NCBI GenBank assembly: GCA_021772775.1
Contig: JAJFLH010000004.1
Location: 1 to 64,000 of the forward strand
Length of the DNA: 64,000 nucleotides
Source of the DNA: Mariprofundus sp.
GTDB taxonomy: Bacteria > Pseudomonadota > Zetaproteobacteria > Mariprofundales > Mariprofundaceae
Direction of reading: 5' to 3'
Positions 42,912-53,072 of the stretch are shown here, one piece after another. Below the pieces are notes generated by a model. It worked only from the letters and a program-made list of their open reading frames with translations, did not search any database and was not told the origin of the DNA. Position numbers and translations under genes: made by a program. How positions within the stretch are numbered: position 1 is the stretch's first letter; the number at the start of each line of letters is the position of its first letter.

Positions 42912-45119
42912 TTGCGTATTCTAGAAAACTTTTTTTCCAACAACGTCATAGTCAGTGGCTCCGGTTTTGTCCTGATTAGCAGCATGCTCGCGAGCAGTGT
43001 GGCGATAGCAGCAGAAGAAGTGCCTGTCATCAAAGTGCAGGCTGCAGCGATTGAGAGTGCTAGCAGTGTTACCATTTCACCTGCCGATCAGGATTATATT
43101 CCATCAGATGTAGCTGATGTGTTGAAATCGGTGCCCGGTGCCAATGTAAATAAGAACGGGCCACTTACCGGTATCGCTCAGTATCGTGGTATGTTCGGCT
43201 CGCGTGTGAATGTACAGCTGGATGGTTTGAATGTTGCACCAGCAGGGCCGAACTGGATGGATCCACCCTTAAGTCATATTGCTCCCTCTCAATTGGATAG
43301 TATTACTGTTATTCGTGGCGTATCCCCTGTTAGTGCAGGTGCTGAAAGCATCGGCGGTAGCATCAATGCAAAAACAGCCCATCTGCCTTATTCTGATAAT
43401 GGTGAAGTTGCTCCACACGGTAGTCTCAATACAGGCTATGACGGTAATAATAAAGCCTTCACGACAGGTGGTCAGCTTGGTGTGAGTAGTGAGCGTGATC
43501 GGCTTCAGCTCAACGGAAGTTTTGATAAAGGGCTGGATATGCAGGCTGGCAACGGCAAGGATATTTTACCTACACAATATAAGAGGCGCAACCTCGGTGT
43601 GGATTATGGGCACAGCTTCAGTGCTGGAGAATTTAAGCTCGGTTATAGCAATGAGCGCGTAGATAATTCAGGCTCTCCAGCGCTGCCGATGGATATTATT
43701 TATGTTAAAGGTAATGCGTTTACTGCTGGTTTTCAAAATCATGCAGATAGCTCTGGCATCAAATGGCTGGCTGATGTCCACTACATGAATACAGATCACA
43801 ATATGGACAACTACACCATGCGTAGCGCTCCAGTGATGCTTGGCGCTGCAGGAACGCCTTTGATGACACGCTATGCTTTGACCAATGCAAAGGACTTCGG
43901 CTATAAACTGCATGCCTCTATGCCTGTAGGCAATGGTGATCTCACGTTGGGAACAGACGGCTGGATGGCAAAACATCAGGCTGATGTTTATAACCCGAAT
44001 AGTGCAGCGTTTAGCCTGCAAAACTATAATGGTGTGAAGCGTGACCGTTTTGGTCTGTTTGCTGAGTGGAAATCAGCATTAACGAGCAGTTTGGAGATTC
44101 AGACAGGTGTGCGCTACAGCCGCGTTAATATGAACTCGGGCACAGTGAGTGCCAGTGGTTTTGCCGGCATGATGGCGACGCAAATCAATACATTGGCGAG
44201 TAACTTTAATGCCAGTCAGCTTAGTCAAAATGATAACTTGATTGATATCTCGGTGCTGTTGACGCAAACGGTGAATGATAATCTGAAACTCAAACTTGGG
44301 GCGGCCAGAAAGCAGCGAGCACCCTCGTATCAGGAACGTTATTTATGGTCACCTTTGGAGTCGACTGCCGGTTTGGCTGATAAACGCACATATGTCGGTG
44401 ATGTGAACCTGCGTCCAGAGACGGCATACAATGTCGATGCCGGTTTTGACTGGCAGTCAGAAGGTATCTACTTCACACCACGTCTGTTTTTTAAACGGGT
44501 AAATAATTACATCCAGGGCACATCGCAGACCAATGGAACGGCTTATAACTTTCGCGTGATGCAAGGCAATATGCTTAAAGGTGGTGGTTTCTGCACGGCC
44601 AACCCGCTTGATCCATTTTGTGTACCGCTGCAGTTCTCCAATGTTGATGCAGAGTTCTATGGTATTGATGCCGGTTTTGGTGCCAATATAACCGATCATA
44701 TCGCGCTCGATGGCACCATCAGTTATGTGCGTGGCAAACGCAAAGATATCACTGATAATCTGTATCGGATTGCACCGCTCAACAGTATAGCCAGCTTAAG
44801 TTATTACGGTGATGCAGGCTGGTCACTGAGTGCCGAAGGTAATTTCTTTGGCAAGCAGGATAAGGTGTCACAAACCAATGCAGAGCAAAAAACCGGCGGT
44901 TACAGCCTGTTTAATGTGAGTGGTCGTTATGCCATCAGTCGGGATGTTGAGTTGACGGCCGGTGTTAATAATTTGCTGGATCGTTTTTATCAGGATCATC
45001 TCGCAGGCTATAATCGCATCGGCACAGATGCCGCAGGTCAGACTTCAGCCGTAGCTACCGGAGATCGTCTACCCGGTGAAGGACGAAATTTCTTTTTGCA
45101 GGCCCGTGCCAGTTTTTAA
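42912..45119 (+). CDS. TonB-dependent outer-membrane receptor
   Basis: A 735-aa receptor with a signal peptide (about 1-33, cleavage near AIA|AEE), a plug domain (about 50-165) with 'PSDVADVLKSVPGANVNKNGPL' and 'IAPSQLDSITVIRGVSPVSAGAESIGGSINAKT', and a 22-strand-type barrel to a terminal aromatic strand (FFLQARASF). It recalls the copper-receptor (OprC-like) subgroup by the 'NWMDPPLSHIAPS' plug motif, but the ligand is not certain. It starts at TTG 42912 behind GAGGAGAG. The TonB-like protein encoded 35 bp downstream should energise it. It is divergent from regB, with RegA-like boxes between. Confidence 0.88.
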   Translation: MRILENFFSNNVIVSGSGFVLISSMLASSVAIAAEEVPVIKVQAAAIESASSVTISPADQDYIPSDVADVLKSVPGANVNKNGPLTGIAQYRGMFGSRVNVQLDGLNVAPAGPNWMDPPLSHIAPSQLDSITVIRGVSPVSAGAESIGGSINAKTAHLPYSDNGEVAPHGSLNTGYDGNNKAFTTGGQLGVSSERDRLQLNGSFDKGLDMQAGNGKDILPTQYKRRNLGVDYGHSFSAGEFKLGYSNERVDNSGSPALPMDIIYVKGNAFTAGFQNHADSSGIKWLADVHYMNTDHNMDNYTMRSAPVMLGAAGTPLMTRYALTNAKDFGYKLHASMPVGNGDLTLGTDGWMAKHQADVYNPNSAAFSLQNYNGVKRDRFGLFAEWKSALTSSLEIQTGVRYSRVNMNSGTVSASGFAGMMATQINTLASNFNASQLSQNDNLIDISVLLTQTVNDNLKLKLGAARKQRAPSYQERYLWSPLESTAGLADKRTYVGDVNLRPETAYNVDAGFDWQSEGIYFTPRLFFKRVNNYIQGTSQTNGTAYNFRVMQGNMLKGGGFCTANPLDPFCVPLQFSNVDAEFYGIDAGFGANITDHIALDGTISYVRGKRKDITDNLYRIAPLNSIASLSYYGDAGWSLSAEGNFFGKQDKVSQTNAEQKTGGYSLFNVSGRYAISRDVELTAGVNNLLDRFYQDHLAGYNRIGTDAAGQTSAVATGDRLPGEGRNFFLQARASF

Positions 45120-45154
45120 TGTGACAGGCGTCACTATGCTAATATCATATTGAT

Positions 45155-46009
45155 GTGAACAGGCTCATTAATACGGAGCAGTATGCGCAACTCTGTTTTG
45201 CGCAGCAGGCGCGTGAATGTGAAGAGAAGAAAAATGCGTGGTTGAAGCTAGCTGCGTTGGCTGTGGCTGGACTTATTCATGTCGTCATATTGATACAATT
45301 TGGTAATGATTTAAAACCCGCTGCGGCGAAACCGCAGCGGGTCTCACTGTTGGAAGTTGAATTGGTGGCGACAGCTGTTGCCAGCGAAATGCCGAAAAAA
45401 ATAGTACAGGAGCCCATTTCTCCAAAAGTGGAGCCAGTACCAGAGCCTCTGCCAGAACCACTGCCTGAGCCAGAGAAAGCAGAACCAGAATCGCTTCCAC
45501 AGTTAAAGAAACCCGAGCCAGAAGTGGTAAAAAAGCGACCTGCAAAAAAAATAAAAAGCAAACGCCATAAAGTGGTTCAGCCAAAAGCCGTGGCTGTAAA
45601 AAAGGAAATAATCGACACCAAGCCTGTAGAGCCACGTCCACCTCTCCACAGGCCAATTGCCCTGACGCAAGTTGTTCAAGCCGCCACTGATACTCAGACA
45701 ATGGCAGATAAAGAGCGACGTATAAAGCTGCGTCAGCAATACCTTGTCCGCATCATGGCGCTGGTTGAGGCACATAAAAGCTATCCATTGTCGGCGCGTC
45801 GGCGGCATATTGAGGGTGAAATCCAGCTCTCGTTTCAGGTGAATGCAGAGGGGTATGTCAGTGATATTCAAATCACAGGAAAATCATCTGTTCTACGCCG
45901 TGCCAGTATGGATGCTCTACAAAATTCCCTGCCTTTGCCACCACCACCGAAAGAGATATTGGAAGCAAGTCATTCACGTTTCATCATGCAATATCAGCTT
46001 GAACGTTGA
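45155..46009 (+). CDS. tonB: TonB-family energy transducer
   Basis: A 284-aa protein with one N-terminal membrane anchor (about 31-48), a long periplasmic Pro/Glu then Pro/Lys-rich spacer (about 90-160; 'PEPLPEPLPEPEKAEPE' and similar) and a C-terminal TonB domain (about 205-280) with 'YPLSARRRHIEGEIQLSFQVNAEGYVSDIQI'. The usual YP and SS/GG elements fit. It transmits proton-motive energy to receptors such as its upstream neighbour. ExbB and ExbD are not in this window. The start is GTG 45155, with no strong ribosome site, so coupling to the receptor gene is plausible. It converges on, and overlaps by 16 bp, the NMT1-GGDEF-EAL gene. Confidence 0.88.
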   Translation: MNRLINTEQYAQLCFAQQARECEEKKNAWLKLAALAVAGLIHVVILIQFGNDLKPAAAKPQRVSLLEVELVATAVASEMPKKIVQEPISPKVEPVPEPLPEPLPEPEKAEPESLPQLKKPEPEVVKKRPAKKIKSKRHKVVQPKAVAVKKEIIDTKPVEPRPPLHRPIALTQVVQAATDTQTMADKERRIKLRQQYLVRIMALVEAHKSYPLSARRRHIEGEIQLSFQVNAEGYVSDIQITGKSSVLRRASMDALQNSLPLPPPPKEILEASHSRFIMQYQLER

Positions 46010-49000
46010 GGTCGCTCCTCTGTCAGTAGTGCTTCGAACTGTTCAATCGGAAGCGGCTTGCCGAAGATGTATCCCTGATAGTGCGTGCAGCAGCTATTTT
46101 TGAGGGACTGAAGTTGCTCTTCAGTTTCCACCCCCTCAGCAATAACGTCTAGGCCCAAATTGTGCGCCATGGCAATAATGGTTCCCACAATCGCTTTGTC
46201 ACTGCTGTCTGTGGCAATGTCGCGAACGAAAGAGCGGTCAATTTTAAGCTGATCTAGTGGCAAACGCTTGAGATATTGCAGCGATGAATAGCCAGTTCCG
46301 AAGTCATCCAGGGAGAATTGAATGCCGATTTTTTTCAAGGCATTCATGTTTGTAATGGTCTCTTCGATGTCACTCTGCAACATGCTTTCGGTCAATTCCA
46401 GCTTGAGCCGTTTGGGGTTAATGCCATGGCGTTGTACAGTTGTATTTATTTGATCTAAAAAGTCAGCTTGATGGAACTGTTTGGCACTCACATTCACCGC
46501 CAGATTGAGATTACATGTGAGGCTGTTTTGCTCCCATGCTTTTATCTGGGCACAAGCTGTATCCAACACCCACTGACCAATACTCAAGATCAAGCCTGTC
46601 TCTTCTGCCATAGGGATAAATTGTATGGGAGATACCACCCCACGCTCAGGATGTACCCAGCGAATCAGTGCCTCGGCTCCACCTGGACGATGCGCACTAT
46701 CGACTTGGATTTGGTAGTACAGCTGGAACTGCTGCTTCTCAAGTGCATTACGTAACTCATTTTCCAGCTCTGCACGGTCATTGACTACTTCCTGCATTTC
46801 AGGATCGAAAAATCGCAGTGTGTTACGGCCACTTTTTTTGGCCTGATACATGGCGATGTCGGCTTGTTTAAGCAGTTCACTGGTATCGGGATTACAGCTA
46901 AACAGGGCCGCGCCAATACTGGGAGTGCTCAGGCACTCATGCGAGGCAAGCAGATAGGGCTGGCCCAAAGTAGCAATAATTTTCTCGCCAATAGCTTCCG
47001 TCTGCGCAGCTGCTTTGATGGATTGATTACTCAGCTCTTCCAACAACACCACGAATTCGTCACCACCCAAGCGGGCGACGCTGTCGCCTTTGCGCACGCA
47101 GGATTTTAGACGTCTGCCAACGTGCTGTAGCAGTAGATCGCCAATGTCATGCCCTAAGGTGTCGTTAAGCGCTTTGAAGTTGTCCAAATCAATGAACAAC
47201 AGTGCACCTTCCCGCTGGCTGCGCGCACTGGCAACCAATGCCTGCCTGAGGCGGTCAAGCAGCAGTCGACGATTGGGGAGATCAGTGAGAGGGTCAAAAA
47301 ATGCCAAATGCTCAATCTCTTCTTCTGCGGCTTTGCGTTCGGTAATGTCGATGTGTGAGCCGACATAGTGGGTGACTTTCCTATTACGTCCCTTTACGGC
47401 TGATATACTGAGCCATTTGGGGTATATCTCACCATCTTTACGGCGATCCCAGACTTCACCCTGCCATGATCCAGTGCGATGAATGGTTGCCCACATCCTG
47501 GCGTAAAAGGCCGCATCATGTCTGCCTGAATTGAGTATCTTGGGTGTCTGGCCGACGGCTTCCTCGGCCGAAAAACCTGAGGTGTTGGTAAATGCTTGGT
47601 TAACACGTAAAATCACACCATTGGCATCGGTAATCATCAAGCTATCTTGTGACGCGAAGGCTGTAGCGGCGATGCGAAGATTGGTCTCGGTTTGTTTACG
47701 CTCAGTGATATCACTAAATGTGACAACGGCTCCGGTAAGTTGTTCTTCTTCATATATCGGCGTACTGGTGTACTCGACAGCAAAGCTTGAACCATCTTTG
47801 CGCCATAAGACTTCGTCAGCCACTGTATGGACTTTGCCATCGGTAAATGCTGCATACATGGGGCACTGCTCTCGTGGATAGGCTGACCCATCGGCGTGGC
47901 TGTGATGAACCAGATGATGCATCGGTTTGCCTGTAAGTTCATAAGTAGAGTAACCAAGCATCGCGGCGGCAGCGTTGTTCACAAAGGTGGTACTACCCTG
48001 GGTATCGAGGCCGTAGATACCTTCCCCAGCTGAATTCAGGATCAAGTTCTGCTGGTGACGACTACGTTCCAGCTCTTCTGTGATATGTTTGCGTTCGGTT
48101 ATATCGCGACCAACGGATATGAGGTATTTAACATCGCCTGATTCATCATCAATAGCGGAGACTTGATACTCGGTAGGCACTTTGTGTCCATCCTTACAAA
48201 TGAGCTCCAATTCAATTATCCCGACTCCTTCCTGCATCGCTTTCTGAACTGTTGCAGAGGCCCGTTTTAAATCATCGGGACTATAATAGGAGGCCGGTGC
48301 CGGCATTCTTTCGATTTCCGCATCTGTATATCCTGAAATGCGACTAAAAGCATGATTCCAGCGTATCGCTTTGCCTGTCGCGGGCTCAAAGAGGAAGAAT
48401 GTATCGGCTTGAGTATTTAGCGCTGTATCAATAAAGGTTTGAGTCTGTCTCAAGCCTTCTTCATTTTCTTCAAGCTCTTCAGTTCTGCTTTTAACAGCTC
48501 TGCGCAAGCTTATAGTGTGTAATATAAGTAGAAGAATGATAGTGATCAGTGCAGTTATGCCAAAGCTCCAACCGTGTTCTTTCATCATCTCTAAAGCACT
48601 TTCCTCAGGCTGATAAATTGCTTCCGTAACAGTGAAGTTGGCAGGCAACAGGCCTTGGGCGATGTAAGTATCAGCGATGTCCGACCAGCGTTTCTTGCGC
48701 ATATAACCGACCTGAACGACATCGTTCTCAATCATCTTTTTTGTATTTCTCGCTTCAAATTGAAGTTGTTCCAGCGATAGCTTCTGTGCATTGAATTTCG
48801 TTTGAATGATCTTAATCGTCTCATCAATATGCCCAAGCGCATATTGCCAACCTTGTATAGAGGCTTGAGTAAATGCTCTTACCTTTTCAGACTGTTCCTT
48901 AATGCGGTCTTCAGTGGTAACCAACAGATCACCATAGAAGTCGATACCCTGCTCCTGCGGCTGGATAATTCGATAAGCAATGCCCATCAATTTTAGTTGA

Positions 49001-49554
49001 TGCGGTTGATCTGTGACATAACCTGCAAAAGCATCCGTTTTACCGTTGACCAAATCACGGATGTCGAAACTTGTCTCCTGTCTGATGAAATCATCTGAAG
49101 AAATACCCGCAGCCCCCAAAGCCGCATCAATATCGGCATTCAGGCCGGGGACCAGCATGATTCGTTTACCGCGGAGGTCTGAAAAGCTTCTAATGCCTGA
49201 GTTGTCTCTGACAATCAGGGCAAGTGGGGAGTGTTGAAAAATTGCCGCCAGTACTTTGATAGGAGCGCCCTTGGCACGGGCCAGCAAGACTCCAGGGTCT
49301 GCCACGATGTAATCGGCATGACCTCCGAGCAGTTCATCAACAGCGCTTTTGCCGACCTCGCCAGCACGAATCTCAACATCGAAGCCTGCATCGCGATAAA
49401 AGCCTTTCTCGGCCGCCATATAAAAGCCGGCAAATTGAAACTGGTGTTTCCATTTCAGTTGAAGGGTAACCGGCTCAGCTGCTGCGGTTGATATGAAAGA
49501 GAGTAAGCCGATGATAATCATCCAGAGAAAGTTTCTGGTCGTGTTTTTAGCCAT
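45994..49554 (-). CDS. NMT1-type ligand sensor with PAS-PAS-PAS-GGDEF-EAL
   Basis: A 1186-aa membrane protein fusing a periplasmic NMT1/THI5-like substrate-binding domain (about 27-320; 'LQLKWKHQFQFAGFYMAAEKGFYRDAGFDVEI') to a single helix (about 336-355), three PAS domains (about 375-495, 500-625, 630-750), a GGDEF domain (GGDEF at 830-834 with inhibitory RKGD 821-824) and an EAL domain (EAL at 961-963, LELTES, LDDFGTGYSSL, LKIDRSF, AEGVET). Both output domains keep their catalytic residues, so it can probably make and break c-di-GMP. NMT1 domains bind thiamine-pyrimidine precursors or sulfonates in known relatives. The ligand here is unknown. It shares 16 bp with the convergent tonB end. 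Confidence 0.92.
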   Translation of the reverse strand: MAKNTTRNFLWMIIIGLLSFISTAAAEPVTLQLKWKHQFQFAGFYMAAEKGFYRDAGFDVEIRAGEVGKSAVDELLGGHADYIVADPGVLLARAKGAPIKVLAAIFQHSPLALIVRDNSGIRSFSDLRGKRIMLVPGLNADIDAALGAAGISSDDFIRQETSFDIRDLVNGKTDAFAGYVTDQPHQLKLMGIAYRIIQPQEQGIDFYGDLLVTTEDRIKEQSEKVRAFTQASIQGWQYALGHIDETIKIIQTKFNAQKLSLEQLQFEARNTKKMIENDVVQVGYMRKKRWSDIADTYIAQGLLPANFTVTEAIYQPEESALEMMKEHGWSFGITALITIILLLILHTISLRRAVKSRTEELEENEEGLRQTQTFIDTALNTQADTFFLFEPATGKAIRWNHAFSRISGYTDAEIERMPAPASYYSPDDLKRASATVQKAMQEGVGIIELELICKDGHKVPTEYQVSAIDDESGDVKYLISVGRDITERKHITEELERSRHQQNLILNSAGEGIYGLDTQGSTTFVNNAAAAMLGYSTYELTGKPMHHLVHHSHADGSAYPREQCPMYAAFTDGKVHTVADEVLWRKDGSSFAVEYTSTPIYEEEQLTGAVVTFSDITERKQTETNLRIAATAFASQDSLMITDANGVILRVNQAFTNTSGFSAEEAVGQTPKILNSGRHDAAFYARMWATIHRTGSWQGEVWDRRKDGEIYPKWLSISAVKGRNRKVTHYVGSHIDITERKAAEEEIEHLAFFDPLTDLPNRRLLLDRLRQALVASARSQREGALLFIDLDNFKALNDTLGHDIGDLLLQHVGRRLKSCVRKGDSVARLGGDEFVVLLEELSNQSIKAAAQTEAIGEKIIATLGQPYLLASHECLSTPSIGAALFSCNPDTSELLKQADIAMYQAKKSGRNTLRFFDPEMQEVVNDRAELENELRNALEKQQFQLYYQIQVDSAHRPGGAEALIRWVHPERGVVSPIQFIPMAEETGLILSIGQWVLDTACAQIKAWEQNSLTCNLNLAVNVSAKQFHQADFLDQINTTVQRHGINPKRLKLELTESMLQSDIEETITNMNALKKIGIQFSLDDFGTGYSSLQYLKRLPLDQLKIDRSFVRDIATDSSDKAIVGTIIAMAHNLGLDVIAEGVETEEQLQSLKNSCCTHYQGYIFGKPLPIEQFEALLTEERPQRSS

Positions 49555-49902
49555 TAAGCTGCTTTCCTGTAGGAGTCATCAACATAACATTTACTAGCAA
49601 TTAAGTGGCCAATATGCTGCTTTATCGACGTTACGTTAGAATGGATGCTGGTGAAGGGCTAAGGATCGCTTGCAGCTAGTTGCTTTAGCTCTGATTCTGA
49701 GCGCTATGAAACACGCTGTTAGTGAAGGCGGCTGGTTTTTAGCCCCATTCCGAGATGCATGGCTGTCGTTTCCCATGCTGATTCATGGGAACAGCTCTGT
49801 AAGGGCTAAACTGTTGTTTCTTTGGGGTGGTGTTTTACGTGTTTTTTACTCAGGTTTCTGGAGTGTCTAAAAAGAGAGGTTTTATAGCTGTGGTAAAACA
49901 TC
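49555..49902. other. Intergenic region upstream of mutL
   Basis: This gap of ~350 bp is divergent between the NMT1 sensor and mutL. A 66-aa open frame (49670-49870) exists but starts with a non-ATG codon, lacks a ribosome site and shows no family motif, so I do not call it. I see no hairpin terminator or clear promoter. Confidence 0.5.
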
Positions 49903-51774
49903 ATGAATGATTCTGTAGTTCATATTCTCTCTTCGCAGGTAGCCAATCAGATTGCTGCCGGTGAAGTGGTTGAACGTCCCGCGTCAGCAGTCAAAGAGCT
50001 GATGGAAAATGCGCTAGATGCAGGGGCAACTCAGGTCACAGTGCGTATCACTGGAGCTGGTAAAAAAGGCATCGTTATTGAAGATAATGGTTGTGGCATG
50101 TCGCCACACGATGCGGAGCTCTCTCTGCAGCGCCACGCGACCAGTAAAATAGAGACTTCTGATGATCTGCATCGCATCGCCAGCCATGGCTTTCGTGGAG
50201 AAGCTTTGCCATCAATTGCATCTGTATCTCGATTCCGTATGCAGACCGGGTTGGCAGGTAGTAAGGAGGCCATTGAAGTTCGTGTGGATGGCGGCGCTGA
50301 GACCGAAACGCGGCCTGCGGCTCCGCGCACTGGTACGCGTATTGAGGTGCTCGATCTGTTTTTGAATACACCGGCGCGATTAAACTTTATGCGTACGGAT
50401 AAAACTGAAGAAGCAGCGATAGTTGAAGCCTTTCGTTCCCTGGCCCTGGCAAATCCCGCTGTGGGTATGCTGTTGGAGCTCGATGGTAGAAAGCGTCTGG
50501 CATTCTCCAGTCAGGATGCGGCATCTCGTGCTGTGGCTATTTTGGGTGATGCTTTTGCCGAGAATAGTATTGAGCTGTCGATTGAGCATGAAGGGATGCA
50601 AATTTCAGCCCATTTGGGTTTGCCAACATTCCACCATCGTGATTCCACTAAAATGATGTTTCTGGTCAATGGACGGGTGATTCGCGATAAGCAGTTGATT
50701 GCGGCCATGCGGGCGGGTTATCGCGATGTGATGTTTCATGATCGTTATCCGGTTGGTTTGATTCGTTTGGAGCTTGATCCGGCCGATGTGGATGTGAATG
50801 TGCATCCGGCCAAACTGGAAGTGCGTTTTAAGTCACCGCAGACAGTAAGGGCGGGCGTGGTTGCCTCTATTCGTATTGCGATTGAACGCATGGGGCAACT
50901 GGTAGCATCGACCACAACAGATCAGGCGATGAGTGCGATGCAGGGGAGTATGCCGAGTGCTTCTGCATCTTCAGGCTCGAGCTATTCAGCTGGACGACCC
51001 GGTGGAAGTTTGGGGGGCGCTTCGACGCCTAACTTTTCTTCCGGTGATTTTAGGCCGCCAGCGCGTCCGACGTCGGGGGGTGTACCGGCTGATTTGCAGC
51101 GTATCCTGTTCTCTTCTCCATCTGCACACGAAGCTGAAGGGAACTATCAACTGGATGGTGAGCAGGGCTCTAACGAGCTGCATCTGGGGCACCCATTGGC
51201 GCAGATTCATCGCTGTTATATTTTGGCACAGACAGCTTCCGGTGTGATCTTGGTCGATCAGCATGCTGCTCATGAGCGTATGACCTATGAGAAGCTGAAG
51301 AAACAGCTGCTTGGAAAAAGTATCGCGACACAGATGTTGTTGGAGCCGGTTTCATTGTCGCTGCATGGTGAGGCGGCGGCCTGGTTGCATGACAACAGCG
51401 AATCATTAGTGGCTTTTGGTGTTGAACTTGATTTGGCGGGCGAAGAGTCCTTTCGCATACGCAGTGTGCCGGCCATGTTGTCAGCTGAGCCAGTGGCTGA
51501 TCTGGTGGCTGAATTGATTGAGGCATGTCGCTTGCTTGGCTCGGAAGCAGAAGCCGGTTCCAGTGGACAGGCACGTGTGCTGGAGCGTTGGTTGGGCAAT
51601 CGAGCATGTAAAGGCTCGATCAAGTCCGGACGTTTATTGTCGCATGAGGAGCAGGAGTCCTTACTGAGGAAAATGGAAAAAACACCGAACATAGCTCAGT
51701 GTAATCATGGACGCCCAACCTATGTGTCACTGTCGTTGAATGATCTTGATCGATTGTTTGGACGCAAGGAGTGA
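49903..51774 (+). CDS. mutL: DNA mismatch repair protein MutL (endonuclease type)
   Basis: A 623-aa GHKL ATPase dimer: 'IAAGEVVERPASAVKELMENALDAGA' (ATP site Glu/Asn), 'IEDNGCGM', 'HATSKIETSDDLHRIASHGFRGEALPSIASVS' and 'DVNVHPAKLEVRF'. The linker (about 345-420) is Ser/Gly/Pro-rich. The C-terminal part carries DQHAAHERMTYE from residue 452, the DQHA(X)2E(X)4E metal motif of nicking MutL proteins, and 'CNHGRPTYV' near the end. It therefore probably nicks DNA itself and does not rely on MutH. Confidence 0.95.
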   Translation: MNDSVVHILSSQVANQIAAGEVVERPASAVKELMENALDAGATQVTVRITGAGKKGIVIEDNGCGMSPHDAELSLQRHATSKIETSDDLHRIASHGFRGEALPSIASVSRFRMQTGLAGSKEAIEVRVDGGAETETRPAAPRTGTRIEVLDLFLNTPARLNFMRTDKTEEAAIVEAFRSLALANPAVGMLLELDGRKRLAFSSQDAASRAVAILGDAFAENSIELSIEHEGMQISAHLGLPTFHHRDSTKMMFLVNGRVIRDKQLIAAMRAGYRDVMFHDRYPVGLIRLELDPADVDVNVHPAKLEVRFKSPQTVRAGVVASIRIAIERMGQLVASTTTDQAMSAMQGSMPSASASSGSSYSAGRPGGSLGGASTPNFSSGDFRPPARPTSGGVPADLQRILFSSPSAHEAEGNYQLDGEQGSNELHLGHPLAQIHRCYILAQTASGVILVDQHAAHERMTYEKLKKQLLGKSIATQMLLEPVSLSLHGEAAAWLHDNSESLVAFGVELDLAGEESFRIRSVPAMLSAEPVADLVAELIEACRLLGSEAEAGSSGQARVLERWLGNRACKGSIKSGRLLSHEEQESLLRKMEKTPNIAQCNHGRPTYVSLSLNDLDRLFGRKE

Positions 51775-51881
51775 AAGTGCTTTGCTCGTTTATGGCATTG
51801 TCACTCCTGCGCTTGCGTGCCTTGGAGAAACTCCCTGCCAGATATGCTGAAGCACAAAACTCATTGTGGACGGAGGACTAA

Positions 51882-53072
51882 ATGCATCTCGATCCAGTGA
51901 TTCTGGTGATAACCATCGTACTGTTTTCCGCCATGTTGATGGCATATCTCGCCATGCGCGTGAAACTACCCATTGTGGTGGCTTATATTCTTACCGGCAT
52001 TTTGCTGGGGCCATCGGCTTTGGGGGTGATTGAAGATCATGATCTGGTAACGCGCATTGGTGAAATCGGTGTGATCATGCTGCTCTTTTTTGTTGGTATG
52101 GAAGTGTCGATCCCGCGCTTGGTTGACGGCTGGAAAGTCGCATTCATAGGTACCAATATTCAGATTATGATCAGCGTTGCTGTCTGTGTGACACTGGCTT
52201 TGCTGTTTGATATGAGCTGGCAGCAAGGTGTGCTCTACGGCTTTATTATCAGCCTTTCCAGCACCGCCGTGGTTTTGAAAATGTTGCAGGACTCCGGCGA
52301 GCTTGAGTTGCCTTTGGGGCAGAATGCGTTGGGTGTGCTGCTGGTGCAGGATATGGCCATCATCCCGATGATGGTGATTTTGGGCATGTTGGGTGGCGGT
52401 GATGATGTTACGGTATCAACACTGGTTATTCAGGTTTTGGGCGGCCTTGGCGTGATAGGTTTTGTTATTTGGTTGATGCGTACCGGGCATTTTCATATAC
52501 CGGACTCATTGCTAGGTAGTGATGACCACCGTGTCATGCTTGGTCTGTTACTCTGTCTGGGTTCAGCCTCGCTGACGGGCTGGTTGGGGCTCTCTCCTGC
52601 TCTAGGAGCATTCTTGGCCGGTGTATTACTCGCTTCATCTGATCAGGCTGAGTGGGTGCATGATCACTTGGGGCCAGTGCATATTATTTTTATGGCGCTG
52701 TTTTTTATGTCGATAGGCATGCTGGTAGACCTCGACTATCTGCTTGCTAATGCTGGTGTTGTCATTGGTGCCACATTGTTGGTGTTTTTGTTTAATGCCG
52801 GCACCAATGTGTTTGTTTTGCGAGCATTGGGTGAAGATTGGGAGTCCTCACTTTTGACTGCCGGGCTGCTCAGTCAGATCGGTGAGTTTTCATTCCTGCT
52901 GGCAGCGATTGGTTTGCACCTGGCTCTGATAGATGAGTCGCTGCACAGTATGACCGTGTTGGTGATTGCTTTAACGCTGATGCTCAGTCCTTTGTGGATG
53001 GCTTTAACCAAGCGTTTTGCCCGCGTGCACGGTGTTTCTGCTGAATCTCAAACAACGGGGAGCCAATCATGA
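51882..53072 (+). CDS. Kef/CPA2-type cation:proton antiporter
   Basis: A 396-aa integral membrane protein with about 12 helices. The CPA2 pattern is visible: 'VVAYILTGILLGPSALGVIED', 'IGEIGVIMLLFFVGMEVSIPRL', 'FIISLSSTAVVLKMLQDSGEL' and 'LSPALGAFLAGVLLASSDQ'. The C-terminal RCK/TrkA-N domain of KefB/KefC is absent; the protein stops after the membrane part, so it may lack ligand gating or use a separate subunit. The next gene starts 4 bp inside its end, coupling it to miaA. Na+ or K+ specificity is unknown. Confidence 0.87.
   Translation: MHLDPVILVITIVLFSAMLMAYLAMRVKLPIVVAYILTGILLGPSALGVIEDHDLVTRIGEIGVIMLLFFVGMEVSIPRLVDGWKVAFIGTNIQIMISVAVCVTLALLFDMSWQQGVLYGFIISLSSTAVVLKMLQDSGELELPLGQNALGVLLVQDMAIIPMMVILGMLGGGDDVTVSTLVIQVLGGLGVIGFVIWLMRTGHFHIPDSLLGSDDHRVMLGLLLCLGSASLTGWLGLSPALGAFLAGVLLASSDQAEWVHDHLGPVHIIFMALFFMSIGMLVDLDYLLANAGVVIGATLLVFLFNAGTNVFVLRALGEDWESSLLTAGLLSQIGEFSFLLAAIGLHLALIDESLHSMTVLVIALTLMLSPLWMALTKRFARVHGVSAESQTTGSQS

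Noticed and set aside
45277-45701. Antisense open frames rich in Gly/Ser or Leu across tonB
   Set aside because: They mirror the proline/glutamate-rich spacer of TonB on the other strand.
49670-49870. 66-aa open frame before mutL
   Set aside because: Non-ATG start without a ribosome-binding site, no family motif, and composition unlike neighbouring genes; treated as intergenic.
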